From Phenylobacterium sp. (GTDB taxonomy: Bacteria; Pseudomonadota; Alphaproteobacteria; Caulobacterales; Caulobacteraceae): a DNA stretch of 64,000 nt. The position numbers and the translations under genes are program-made. Below the pieces are notes generated by a model. The model did no database searches. It was given only the letters and a program-made list of their open reading frames with translations, and was not told the origin of the DNA. The stretch lies in assembly GCF_025351295.1 (NCBI RefSeq), contig NZ_JANXWD010000106.1, positions 1 through 64,000 on the forward strand. The letters run 5' to 3'. Positions 9,115-17,372 of this stretch are shown in pieces. How positions within the stretch are numbered: position 1 is the stretch's first letter; every line of letters starts with the position of its first letter.

Positions 9115-12100
9115 GCGTCGTCCTCGACCAGGGTGCGGTCGGCGGGCCCATTGGCGCCGCGGCCGACGACGAAGGTGCTGCCGATCTGGACGCCCGCCAC
9201 GCCGGCCCCGGCGGCGACCCCGGTCCAGCGGGTCTCGTCGACGCCGTCATCGGTGACGATGTCGATGAAGTGCTCATCCATCGGCAGGGCCATGCTCCAG
9301 GGATGCCGGTGCTGGGCCCGGGTCGGCGAGACGCCGTCGGGATAGGCCGGCGGCGGCAGGGCGGTGTCTTCGAAGAGATAGCTCGATCCCGCCGGTCCGC
9401 TCTGGTCCTCGCAGACGTGCACCAGCGAGATCCCGGTGACCGACTCCACCTCCGGCAGCCGCCGGACGCAGTCCTCGATGTCCTCGCCCCGCACCTCCCA
9501 GTCGAAGTGCGCCAGGTAGCCGCCGTCATGCCAGGGCGACAGGTGCGCGACGATGGCGGCGTTGATCCGGCGCAGGATGTCGCCATGCGCCCCCGGCCTG
9601 AGCGCCACGCGGCAGCGCACCTGGATGAGGTCGTAGCTGGCGTTGCGCACCCGGACCTTGGCGAACGGCGAGGATCGCGCCTGCAGGTATCGCTCGATAC
9701 TGTCCAGCTCCAGCGGGTCCAGGCGCATGGCGCGGCTGGCATACTGGCTGTCGTTGCGATGCGCCGCCGGCGCCACGACCACCAGCACCTGCCCGGGCGC
9801 CGCGGCGCCGGTGCGGTCCGCGCGGTTGGACAGGCAGCGGGCCTTGAACACGTTCGGGAACCGCTCCAGCACCAGCCGCTCGTAGTCCCACGGCGTGGAG
9901 GCGCGGTTCTTGTGCCGCAGGCGCTCGCCGATCCGGGTGCGCTCCTCGTCCTGGCGCTCCGCACAGCGCAGACCGTAGCTGGCCTCCGGCTGTTGCAGCG
10001 CCAGGATGCCCGGCAGGGCGGCGCTCTTCATGTCGATGCTGCGCGGGGCCAGCGGGGCCTCTGGCGCGGCGGCGGCGCTGAGCACCCGGGTGGCGCGCAG
10101 CGTCTGGGCGGTGACCCCCTTGAGCCCGGCGAAGCACCCGGAGGAGGCGTCCGTGGCGGCCCGGAGCCAGTAGAGGTCGCTCGGCATGAGCCGATTGCCG
10201 GGGCGGATGTCCGGCGGCAGGTCCAGGGTGACCACCCCCGAGGTCAGGAAGCCGGAGGTGGTGTCCGACAGGACACGGCGGCGGTCCAGCGGGCGCCACT
10301 CGTCCTCGGTGAGCCAGGACCACTCGATCGTCGGGCGCGGTGTCTGGCGTGCCTCGGCCTCGTCGGCGGCGTCCCTGCGCAGGTCGAACAGCAGGGTCAG
10401 CACACCCCGCAGGTCGCGCCCCGACAGGCCGATGTAGAGGTTGCCGTCGCGGCCGAACCCGGGCGCCACGGGACGGCGGCGCTCCGAGGGGTAGGGATAG
10501 ATCTGTTCCACGCCGAACGGCCGCAGGTAGAGCACCCGCTCGGCGCCGCCGGCGGTCCGCGCCTCGTTCGCCCGCCCGATCGTGATCCGCGTGCTGGCCG
10601 CATAGGTCAGGGTGACCCTGCCGAGCAGCGGCGTATAGGGCGGGTTCGGCATCGGCTGGGCCTTGCGGCTCCGGGTCTTGGCGCTGAGGGCGTTGGTCAG
10701 GGCGGTCGGATAGATCTGGTGGCCGAACCCTTCCTTGGGCGCGGCCAGCTGGACCCGGAAGAAGCCGCTGCGGGCGTTCTGGTCCAGGATCAGGTCGGCA
10801 TCGGTGGGCCGCCAGCCGGTGACCAGCGCCGCGGCGCCGAAGTCGATTGGGCGCCCCTGCAGGCTGCCCTGCGTCGTGAACAGCGGTTGCGGCGGCAGGT
10901 CGGACTCGATCCATAGCCCATCGCGCAGGATCGCCGTGGTGGCGGTGAAGGCGCCGTCGTCCATGCGCGCGCCGTAACCGTCATAGTAGTCGGCGAACCC
11001 GTCGGGCGGCAGCCCCACCCACTCCGGGCAGACGGTGAGCGCGGTGACATATTTCCGCGCCAGCTCCGGGGCCGCGATGACCAGGTAGGACGCGATGTTG
11101 GGGATTGGCCCGAAGGGCATGAACGGGCGGCTGGGGTCGAGGGGCCCGAGCTGGTTGTAGGCCCGCAGGTCGCGCACGCCGGACACCGCCACCTGCAGGC
11201 CGAGGCTGTCCAGCATCGCCCCGTCCAGCAGCGACAGCGGATAGAACGCCGCCTGGTCGTTGATCAGCAGGCGCATGACCGGCGCCCCGGTCGGCAGGTC
11301 CGGCCCGTGGACCGCCGCCGTGCAGGCTTCGATCGGCGGATCGTCGTTGCCGAGGTGCAGGGCCAGGGTCATCGACGTGGCGCCCGACCCGGGCTGCAGG
11401 ACCACCCGCGGGCACTCGAACCAGCCGTCGGCCGTGCTCAGCGCGACCCGGAAGAGGCTCTCAAGCACCTCGTCGCGGATCAGGTCGCGGCTCGCCTCAT
11501 CGGGCTCCACAGCGCCCAGGAACAGGAACAGCGGGTCGGTGGGCGAGACGCCGTCCATATCCGCGGAGATCTCCGACGCCTTGCGCTCGAAGGGCGTCAG
11601 ATCGATGAAGCCGGCCGCCAGAGCCCGGATCTCCTTCAGGTCGGCCGTGGTCAGGACCTTGGCGTCCGGCAGCACCCAGCGGCCGAACAGGCGGCCCAGG
11701 ACCCGGAAGAACGCCGTCGCCTTGGCGGCCGGGTCGGGCTCTGGCGCGGCGCTGGCCTCGCGCAGCTGGGCCAGCAGGGCCTGCGGGTCGTCGTCGAAGG
11801 CGAAGCCGATGGTCAGCCGGACCTCACGCTCGCCCTCCTTCAGCCACAGCACCGGGGCGGCGACGGCCAGGCCGATGCGGGCGTTCTCGCCCTTTCGGAT
11901 CGAGCCTCGCACATCGCCGCCGAACAGCGGCGCGGACTGCGCCCCCGGTGGCCCGGCCGAGCCGACCTGGGCGGAAAAGGCGTCGATCTTGACGCGGGTG
12001 ACGTAGGCGAACTCGCGCTCGGGCGAGATCAGCCGGTCCCGCTGCAGGCGCAGCGTGCACAGGGCGTCGACCCGGGTCTCGGTGACGTAGAGGGCCTCGT

Positions 12101-12992
12101 CGGCGAGGAACTCCACCGCCGGGCCGGCCGCCGACGCGGGCACCAGGAACCGCGCCCCGGCTGGCACGATCACCTCCGCCGCGTAGGTCGGATCGCGCTG
12201 GAAGACCAGGAGCACGCTGTCGGCCTCGGCGCCGTGCGGCTGCATCCGCAGGACGTCGCGGTAGTAGAAGTCGGTGAGCCGGTCGGTGAACCGGTTCATC
12301 TGCTGCTGCACGCGCTCGAACATCTGCAGGAAGGCCAGCAGCAGCGCGGCCGCGGGCTCGTGGGCCCCGCTCTGCAGCGACCGGCGCCATTCCTGCTCCG
12401 CCATCGCCTGGACGCGGGCGATGGACTTCAGCAGCGCGAAATAGAGCCGGCGCATCTCGCGCAGCGTCGGCGGCTGTGCCCGGCGGCGCGACCGCGCCGC
12501 GCCGGGGCGCAGGATCGGGTCCAGCCGGTCGTCGATCAGCGTCGTGGCCTCGGCGATGGTGCTCGCCGTCGCCGGCGCGAGCTCCGGGGCCAGGAACTGG
12601 GTCACCACCTGCTCGACCCGTTCGCTGAACGCCTTGGTCCGGGGCCGGTCGATGGCGGTGAGATCCCCGAACCAGTGGGCCAGCCAGCGCGCCAGGTCGC
12701 TCAGCCGATCGGCCACCCCGTGCGGCCGGGCGCCCGTGAAGTCGTCGAGGAAGGCCCGTTCGTGCTGGCGCAGCGGCCGGCTGAGGCCGCGGGCCAGCAT
12801 CACCGTCTCGTCGCCGTCCAGCAGACGGCGCCAGTCGCCGTCGACCCGCCCGTCCTCGCCCACGAAGTCCAGCTCGCGGGCGAACCGCCGGCTCATGGTC
12901 AGCAGTTCGTGCGCCGGCGTCTCGTCGACGCGGAACCGCTCCGCCGACAGCCCCGCGGGATACCGCTCCGCCTGGTTGGTTCCGCCGCTCAT
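9111..12992 (-). CDS. Baseplate J-like protein of eCIS (Afp11-like)
   Basis: This 1293-residue protein is the largest baseplate component. Residues about 150-250 hold a helical segment followed by FYYRDVLRMQ and a PAGARFLVPA beta motif; PAGT/PAGA before a GxxF element is typical of baseplate J family proteins. The C-terminal third has the RASTPWDYERLVLERFPNVF segment, which resembles the conserved part of phage J wedge proteins. No signal peptide or membrane segment is present. The ATG at 12992 overlaps the gp25-like stop by 4 bp, and the stop overlaps the next ATG. It should connect spike, inner baseplate and sheath initiation. The family is assigned from motifs and the gp25-J gene order common to contractile tails. 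Confidence 0.87.
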   Translation of the reverse strand: MSGGTNQAERYPAGLSAERFRVDETPAHELLTMSRRFARELDFVGEDGRVDGDWRRLLDGDETVMLARGLSRPLRQHERAFLDDFTGARPHGVADRLSDLARWLAHWFGDLTAIDRPRTKAFSERVEQVVTQFLAPELAPATASTIAEATTLIDDRLDPILRPGAARSRRRAQPPTLREMRRLYFALLKSIARVQAMAEQEWRRSLQSGAHEPAAALLLAFLQMFERVQQQMNRFTDRLTDFYYRDVLRMQPHGAEADSVLLVFQRDPTYAAEVIVPAGARFLVPASAAGPAVEFLADEALYVTETRVDALCTLRLQRDRLISPEREFAYVTRVKIDAFSAQVGSAGPPGAQSAPLFGGDVRGSIRKGENARIGLAVAAPVLWLKEGEREVRLTIGFAFDDDPQALLAQLREASAAPEPDPAAKATAFFRVLGRLFGRWVLPDAKVLTTADLKEIRALAAGFIDLTPFERKASEISADMDGVSPTDPLFLFLGAVEPDEASRDLIRDEVLESLFRVALSTADGWFECPRVVLQPGSGATSMTLALHLGNDDPPIEACTAAVHGPDLPTGAPVMRLLINDQAAFYPLSLLDGAMLDSLGLQVAVSGVRDLRAYNQLGPLDPSRPFMPFGPIPNIASYLVIAAPELARKYVTALTVCPEWVGLPPDGFADYYDGYGARMDDGAFTATTAILRDGLWIESDLPPQPLFTTQGSLQGRPIDFGAAALVTGWRPTDADLILDQNARSGFFRVQLAAPKEGFGHQIYPTALTNALSAKTRSRKAQPMPNPPYTPLLGRVTLTYAASTRITIGRANEARTAGGAERVLYLRPFGVEQIYPYPSERRRPVAPGFGRDGNLYIGLSGRDLRGVLTLLFDLRRDAADEAEARQTPRPTIEWSWLTEDEWRPLDRRRVLSDTTSGFLTSGVVTLDLPPDIRPGNRLMPSDLYWLRAATDASSGCFAGLKGVTAQTLRATRVLSAAAAPEAPLAPRSIDMKSAALPGILALQQPEASYGLRCAERQDEERTRIGERLRHKNRASTPWDYERLVLERFPNVFKARCLSNRADRTGAAAPGQVLVVVAPAAHRNDSQYASRAMRLDPLELDSIERYLQARSSPFAKVRVRNASYDLIQVRCRVALRPGAHGDILRRINAAIVAHLSPWHDGGYLAHFDWEVRGEDIEDCVRRLPEVESVTGISLVHVCEDQSGPAGSSYLFEDTALPPPAYPDGVSPTRAQHRHPWSMALPMDEHFIDIVTDDGVDETRWTGVAAGAGVAGVQIGSTFVVGRGANGPADRTLVEDDA

Positions 12993-13411
12993 GCGCGATG
13001 ACCCACGCCGGAGCCCTGCTCAAGATACAGCGGGAAGACCAGGTTGTTGCGCGTGTTGGTCCCGCGGATCGTGTAGTCGAGGTTCAGCTTCAGGATTCCC
13101 TCGATCCATTCGCCTTCGTCGATGTCGATGGCATTCAGGGTGATCCGCACTTCGAAGAACCGCACGGCCCGCTCGATGGCGTCCTTGAGGTCGGTGAGCA
13201 CGCTTTCGTCGATGGTCTCGAACACCATGAACTTCAGGTCGCAGCCGTAGGTCGGCTGCATGACCCGCTCGCCGGGCGTGGTGGAGAACAGGATTCGCAG
13301 GCTCTGGGCGATGTCCTCCTCGGCCGAGACCAGGGCCGCCGCCCGGGTCCGGGTGTCGAACGATGGCGGAAAGCTCCAGCCCGTCCCGAGGAAGCTGTTG
13401 TCCCGCGTCAT
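12989..13411 (-). CDS. gp25/GPW-like baseplate protein (Afp9-like)
   Basis: A 140-residue protein of the T4 gp25/GPW lysozyme-like baseplate family, the sheath-initiator or inner wedge part of contractile tails. Recognisable features are FLGTGWSFPP at the N-terminus, EEDIAQSLRILFSTTPGERV in the middle (the family hallmark of an I-x-Q-S-L-R-x-I-L-x-T-x-x-G-E-R core), then QPTYGCDL and a C-terminal beta region. Length is normal for the family. It sits between the PAAR tip gene (4-bp gap) and the J-like gene (4-bp overlap), the standard order. Confidence 0.93.
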   Translation of the reverse strand: MTRDNSFLGTGWSFPPSFDTRTRAAALVSAEEDIAQSLRILFSTTPGERVMQPTYGCDLKFMVFETIDESVLTDLKDAIERAVRFFEVRITLNAIDIDEGEWIEGILKLNLDYTIRGTNTRNNLVFPLYLEQGSGVGHRA

Positions 13412-13415
13412 GGTC

Positions 13416-13715
13416 TCAGCCGCCGATCATCACGTTCAGGCACCCCATGACGATATTGCCGCCATGGGCCGTGATGTCGCCGACCCGCACGGCCGGCCGG
13501 CCGGAGATCAGCACCGTCGCCGAGCCCTTGACCAGCGAGTCGGGCGGACCGACGCAGATCGCCAGGTCGCCGACCACCGCGGCCGGCAGCTTGCCGATCA
13601 GCACATTGGCCACGCACGGCCCGCTCACCGGCCCGCCCACATGCGGGATCGGCGGCAGGCCCGGGGTGACCATCGGGCAGAGATGCATGTCGGTAATGCG
13701 GGCCGCGGGCGGCAT
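13416..13715 (-). CDS. PAAR-domain spike tip protein (Afp10-like)
   Basis: A 99-residue PAAR protein that should cap the VgrG-like spike and sharpen the tip. The start MPPAARITDMHLCPM gives the PAAR signature. Short Gly/Pro-containing beta repeats follow (PHVGGPV, GDLAICVGPPD, VGDITAHGG). Cys and His residues (C13, C34, C54, H84, C92 by count) are candidates for the metal site that staples the tip. There is no C-terminal extension, so this PAAR carries no fused effector. It lies just after the spike gene. Confidence 0.93.
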   Translation of the reverse strand: MPPAARITDMHLCPMVTPGLPPIPHVGGPVSGPCVANVLIGKLPAAVVGDLAICVGPPDSLVKGSATVLISGRPAVRVGDITAHGGNIVMGCLNVMIGG

Positions 13716-13751
13716 GGGGTCCTCAGGAAGCTCGGTTGCGGTTGTCGGTCA

Positions 13752-15542
13752 TCAGTTGATCATCACCATCGCGCCCTTGACGGTGGTCTGGCCGGCGGCG
13801 GAGAGCTCGGCGCTGGCGGCGCCTTTGCCGGTGAACGCCACCTGCCCCTCGCAGGTCACGTTCATGCCGGTCATCGTCACATCGGCCTTGGAGGCGATCG
13901 AGACCGGGCCGACGGCGTCCAGCTGCATGGAGCCCTTGGCCGAGATGGTGATGTCCTTCGGGCTCTCCAGGCTGATGCCGGAGGGGCTGAGGGTGACCTT
14001 GTTGAGGGTCTCGTCCTGCACCAGGATCGTCTTGTCCTTGTCGCTGAGGACGATCTTGTTGTTGGCCGGCGTGGTGATGGTGATCGACTTGTCGTCCTCG
14101 CGGATCTCGATCTTGGCGAGGCAGCGGGTGACCAGCGCCTTGACGTTGTTCTCGGCCTCGATGGCGTAGGCCGGCTGGTTCTTGCTGGAATAGAGACTGC
14201 CCAGGATCACCGGGTGCGACGGGTCGTTGTTGAAATAGCCCAGGATCACCTCGTCCCCGACCTCGGGCAGGAAGAACGCCCCGAAGGCGCTGGAGGCGTA
14301 GAACTGGGCCAGCCGCGCCCAGACGCCGGGCGTCTCGGCATCCAGCACCGGGACCTTCACCTGGATGCGCTGTTCGCCCAGCGGGTCGCCATCCAGCTTC
14401 ATCACCACGCCGACCTGCAGCCCCTCGGCCCCCGGCAGCCAGCCCGCCGCCGGCGGGGCGACGATGTCGGTGCGCTCGGTGAACCAGTCCGGCGAAAGGC
14501 CGAACTCGGCCTCGGTGGTCCAGTTGCCGTCGGCGATCTCATGCTCCAGGCCGCCCACGAACACCTTGCCATTGAACCGTTCGCCCACGCCCTCCAGCTC
14601 GATCAGTTCGCCGACCGCGGCCTTGGCGCTGCCCTGGAACCTCATGCGCCCGCGGATGCGCGCCAGACCCGCCTTGACCTGCCGCGCCTTGGCCCACTCG
14701 GTCAGGCTGGCCGCTTCCAGGGGCGTCGCCGTCTGGATTGTCAGGGTCGCCAGGCCCAGCACCTGCGCCAGGGTGGCCGAGGTGATGTTGCCTTGGGCGT
14801 TCAGGGTGGGCGGGGTCGCCGCCGACCCGCGGACGATGTCCTGGGTCTTGGGATCCCAGGCCACGGCCTCGACGCTGGCGAACTGGGTCCGCGAATCCAT
14901 CTCGGCCTGGAATTCAATCAGGTCGGCGCCGTAGGTCACCTTCAGCACGGCGGCGCCGCTGACCTGCGGCGCCTTCACCGACAGCTTGCCGTCCGTGGCG
15001 ATCACCAGCAGGCCGTTGGCCTCGGCGCGGGCCAGCAGATAGTCCCAGTCGGTGCAGTAGTACTGCACCAGCTCCTGGTAGGTCGTGTTGGTGGCGTCGA
15101 CTTCGATCGACAGACCGTGCGCCCCGGCCAGCTTGCGGATCACCGCGTCGTCGGTCTGCTGCACATAGTTGGCGTTCTTGCGGCCCACGGTCATGGCGAC
15201 CGCCTTGTCCTGGCAGTCGACCACCAGGCGGCTGACGTTGGCGGTGGCGATCTTCATGCCCAGCTTCACGACGATCCCTTCGAAGATCGTCTCCTCCTCG
15301 TCGCCGTAGCCGGCCTTGATGGTGATCGCCGCGCCGGGGACGAAGGTGGCTGCGTTGGCGACCGGCCAGTCGCTGGCGGCCATGTCGCCGTCCTCGACCA
15401 GCAGCCGGGCGCTGGGGATGGTGTTCGCGCTGCGCTGCACGCGCACCGAGATCAGCTGGACGCTGTCGGCCACGGCCGCGCCATTGCTCAGAATCGTGAC
15501 GCGAACCGGCCCTTCGCTGTCGAGTTGCGGCGAGACGGGCAT
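13752..15542 (-). CDS. VgrG-like spike / phage baseplate assembly protein (Afp8-like)
   Basis: A 596-residue spike protein combining gp27-like and gp5-like regions. The N-terminal 330 residues hold the hub fold, with TTYQELVQYYCTDWDYLLAR (a Vgr/gp27 hallmark, usually Q...TDWDFL...RAE). The central region has the OB fold (GVVMKLDGDPLGEQRIQVKV, then FFLPEVGDEVILGYFNNDPSHPV, an almost diagnostic VgrG segment). The tail is a beta-helix with short repeats ending in an AELSAAG/KGAMVMIN region. It has no C-terminal effector extension. It follows the LysM gene by 3 bp and precedes PAAR. Confidence 0.93.
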   Translation of the reverse strand: MPVSPQLDSEGPVRVTILSNGAAVADSVQLISVRVQRSANTIPSARLLVEDGDMAASDWPVANAATFVPGAAITIKAGYGDEEETIFEGIVVKLGMKIATANVSRLVVDCQDKAVAMTVGRKNANYVQQTDDAVIRKLAGAHGLSIEVDATNTTYQELVQYYCTDWDYLLARAEANGLLVIATDGKLSVKAPQVSGAAVLKVTYGADLIEFQAEMDSRTQFASVEAVAWDPKTQDIVRGSAATPPTLNAQGNITSATLAQVLGLATLTIQTATPLEAASLTEWAKARQVKAGLARIRGRMRFQGSAKAAVGELIELEGVGERFNGKVFVGGLEHEIADGNWTTEAEFGLSPDWFTERTDIVAPPAAGWLPGAEGLQVGVVMKLDGDPLGEQRIQVKVPVLDAETPGVWARLAQFYASSAFGAFFLPEVGDEVILGYFNNDPSHPVILGSLYSSKNQPAYAIEAENNVKALVTRCLAKIEIREDDKSITITTPANNKIVLSDKDKTILVQDETLNKVTLSPSGISLESPKDITISAKGSMQLDAVGPVSIASKADVTMTGMNVTCEGQVAFTGKGAASAELSAAGQTTVKGAMVMIN

Positions 15543-15545
15543 CGG

Positions 15546-16235
15546 CTACCCCAGCGGCGGGAAATGGAGCTGGCTGCCGGGCGTCAGGCGCCGAAAGCCG
15601 TCCAGGCCGTTGAAGCGCGCGACCTCGACGTAGTAGCCGGGGTCGCCGTAGATGCGGTTGCAGAGCAGCGGCAGGGTGTCGCCCTCGCGCACCTCCACCA
15701 GGTGGCTGAGATCGGGCGACGAGCGGTTGGCCGCCAGCTCGGCCTCCTTGGTGCTCATGAAGCCGGCGAACTTCAGGTCGACCTTGGCGCGCAGCGGATC
15801 GCCGCTGGGCTTGAACAGGGTGTACTGCGTCGACATCGATTCCATGCGGCCATAGAGGATCAGCGTTCCCCACAGCAGCCGCACATGGTCGGGCTCATGC
15901 TCCTGGCCGTCGTACTTGTAGACCACGTCGGTCAGCACCTTGAGGTGCTCGATCACCTCGAGCTGGGGCTCTCCGGCGATCCGGGGCACCGCCCCGGTGC
16001 CGTCCAGCAGGATCGAGAAGCTGACCGTGTCGGGCTGGACGCCGCTGAACCGCAGCGGCGACCCCAGCTGGCCCAGGGTCATCTGCTTGTTGTAGCGGAT
16101 CTTGCGCTCGTGCTTGAACTCCGACGGATTGAGCATCGCCTTGAACGGCTTGGACCGGTCGACGGTGATCGAGCCGTTGGTCTCCACCGTCACCCGGTTG
16201 ATCGCCAGCTGGGATTTTTGCGCGCTGCTCGGCAT
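15546..16235 (-). CDS. LysM-containing eCIS baseplate protein (Afp7-like)
   Basis: A 229-residue protein with the eCIS Afp7 layout: an N-terminal tube-adaptor-like region containing KPFKAMLNPSEFKHERKI (NPxE/F-type motif), and a C-terminal LysM-like domain at about 178-227 (VREGDTLPLLCNRIYGDPGYY, then LTPGSQLHFPP). In phage T4 the gp53 baseplate protein uses a similar LysM fold to hold wedges together, so its role is structural rather than peptidoglycan binding. The ATG at 16235 follows the small DUF5908-like gene by 4 bp. Confidence 0.88.
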   Translation of the reverse strand: MPSSAQKSQLAINRVTVETNGSITVDRSKPFKAMLNPSEFKHERKIRYNKQMTLGQLGSPLRFSGVQPDTVSFSILLDGTGAVPRIAGEPQLEVIEHLKVLTDVVYKYDGQEHEPDHVRLLWGTLILYGRMESMSTQYTLFKPSGDPLRAKVDLKFAGFMSTKEAELAANRSSPDLSHLVEVREGDTLPLLCNRIYGDPGYYVEVARFNGLDGFRRLTPGSQLHFPPLG

Positions 16236-16239
16236 CGGG

Positions 16240-16407
16240 TCAGCGCTCGCGGGCCTGCTGGAGCTTGTCCTCCATCCAGGCCTTGCACTCGGCCAGGATG
16301 TCCTCGCGCAGGCGGTCGAGGCCCTCGCGGTCGTCCTGCGGCTGCGCCGGCGCCGAGGCGCCGCCCACCGTGGACTTGATCAGCATCTGCCGCACTTCGA
16401 TGGTCAT
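16240..16407 (-). CDS. Small DUF5908-like eCIS protein
   Basis: A 55-residue protein starting MTIEVRQMLIKSTVGG and ending in a charged helix (LREDILAECKAWMEDKL, then QARER). Small proteins of this plan (I-E-[IV]-[RK]-[QE]-x-x-I-K start, charged helical tail) sit between the last tube gene and the LysM gene in many eCIS clusters. The stop at 16240 is 4 bp before the LysM ATG. It probably corresponds positionally to Afp6. Function unknown; it may chaperone or plug the tube-baseplate junction. Confidence 0.82.
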   Translation of the reverse strand: MTIEVRQMLIKSTVGGASAPAQPQDDREGLDRLREDILAECKAWMEDKLQQARER

Positions 16408-16411
16408 CGGC

Positions 16412-16861
16412 CTAGAGCTTTCGTGTGGAGACGGCGTAGTTCAGTTCGATCTTCTCGATGGCCACGGCGTTCTTATCGGCGCGGAACTCATCGACCGTCC
16501 AATGGGTCGGGTAGGCGTTCTCGAACGACCAGCTCCGCAGTGGCTTGGCCTCCGCGTCGAGCAGATGGATCAGCACCAGCTGCGGCTTGATGCGTTCGGC
16601 CAGGCCGCCCTGGAGCACCGACTGACACCAGGCCACCAGCGGGGAGTCGCGGTTGGCGACCCCCCGCTTCAAGGTGAGCTTGGGGTGTTTCACACCCTTC
16701 GGCAGCGAATGGACGAAACGGTTCTCGCCGCCCTCGCGAAACGACTCGACCTCCATCTCGGGGCCGATGCCGCCGACTTCCTGAAACGAGGCGTCCTCCG
16801 GCGCGGTGCTCGGGCCGAAGCTCACCCTGAAATAGAAGGCTGAGGGCGGATAGGCGTCCAT
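16412..16861 (-). CDS. Inner tube protein 2 (Afp5-like, T4 gp19 family)
   Basis: A 149-residue tube protein of the T4 gp19/phage tail tube family. I place the start at ATG 16861 (MDAYPPSAFYFRVSF), one base after the stop of the first tube gene; a longer open frame to 16924 only copies the end of that gene in another frame. Visible family features are FYFRVSF near the N-terminus, FQEVGGIGPEMEVESF (the FxEVSGL-type motif), LTLKRGV, and a C-terminal SFENAYPTHW ending in a beta strand. With the first tube gene it mirrors the Afp1/Afp5 pair, where the second form joins the tube to the baseplate. Confidence 0.92.
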   Translation of the reverse strand: MDAYPPSAFYFRVSFGPSTAPEDASFQEVGGIGPEMEVESFREGGENRFVHSLPKGVKHPKLTLKRGVANRDSPLVAWCQSVLQGGLAERIKPQLVLIHLLDAEAKPLRSWSFENAYPTHWTVDEFRADKNAVAIEKIELNYAVSTRKL

Positions 16862-16862
16862 C

Positions 16863-17321
16863 TTACTTGTTCGCGATCGTGAGACCTTCATGGGCGATGA
16901 CGATGGTCTCGACGGCCACCTCATTGCCGGTCGACTTCAGGTCGGTGCCACTGATCTTGGTCGGCCAGGCATTGGCCAGCGTCCAGACCATGGTCGGGCT
17001 GCCCTCCTCGTCCAGCAGGCTGATGGTCACCGGAACACGCTTGATGGTGTTCATCTTGATCTGGTTGAACCAGTCCCAGAACTTGTTGTCGGACTTCAGC
17101 ACGCCCTTCTTCATGGTGATGTCGGAATACTTCTTGATCCCTGGCATTTTCATCACCGAGAACGCTTTGCTGTCGCCGGCCCGGTATTCGATGGGCTGGG
17201 ATTCGATGTCGAGGCCGGAGACCTCCTGGAACGACATCACGTTCGAGTCCCATTTCACCTCGAAGCGGAACTTCGGGATCGGCCAGGCGGTGGTCGATTG
17301 TTTGGAGCCATCATCGGCCAT
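16863..17321 (-). CDS. Main inner tube protein (Afp1-like, T4 gp19 family)
   Basis: A 152-residue tail-tube protein. Features: PKFRFEVKWD at the N-terminus, SFQEVSGLDIESQPIEYR (family hallmark), MKMPGIKKYSDITMKKGVL, then VWTLANAWPTKISG and a C-terminal strand. It directly follows the sheath gene (51-bp gap), the usual order. It should polymerise as hexamer rings inside the sheath and carry cargo in its lumen. Compared with the second tube gene it has the stricter family motifs, so it is probably the bulk tube subunit. Confidence 0.95.
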   Translation of the reverse strand: MADDGSKQSTTAWPIPKFRFEVKWDSNVMSFQEVSGLDIESQPIEYRAGDSKAFSVMKMPGIKKYSDITMKKGVLKSDNKFWDWFNQIKMNTIKRVPVTISLLDEEGSPTMVWTLANAWPTKISGTDLKSTGNEVAVETIVIAHEGLTIANK

Positions 17322-17372
17322 GGCTTATCTCCAAGGGTCGGATTGAGGGGTCTGATCGCGCCGGACGGCCGA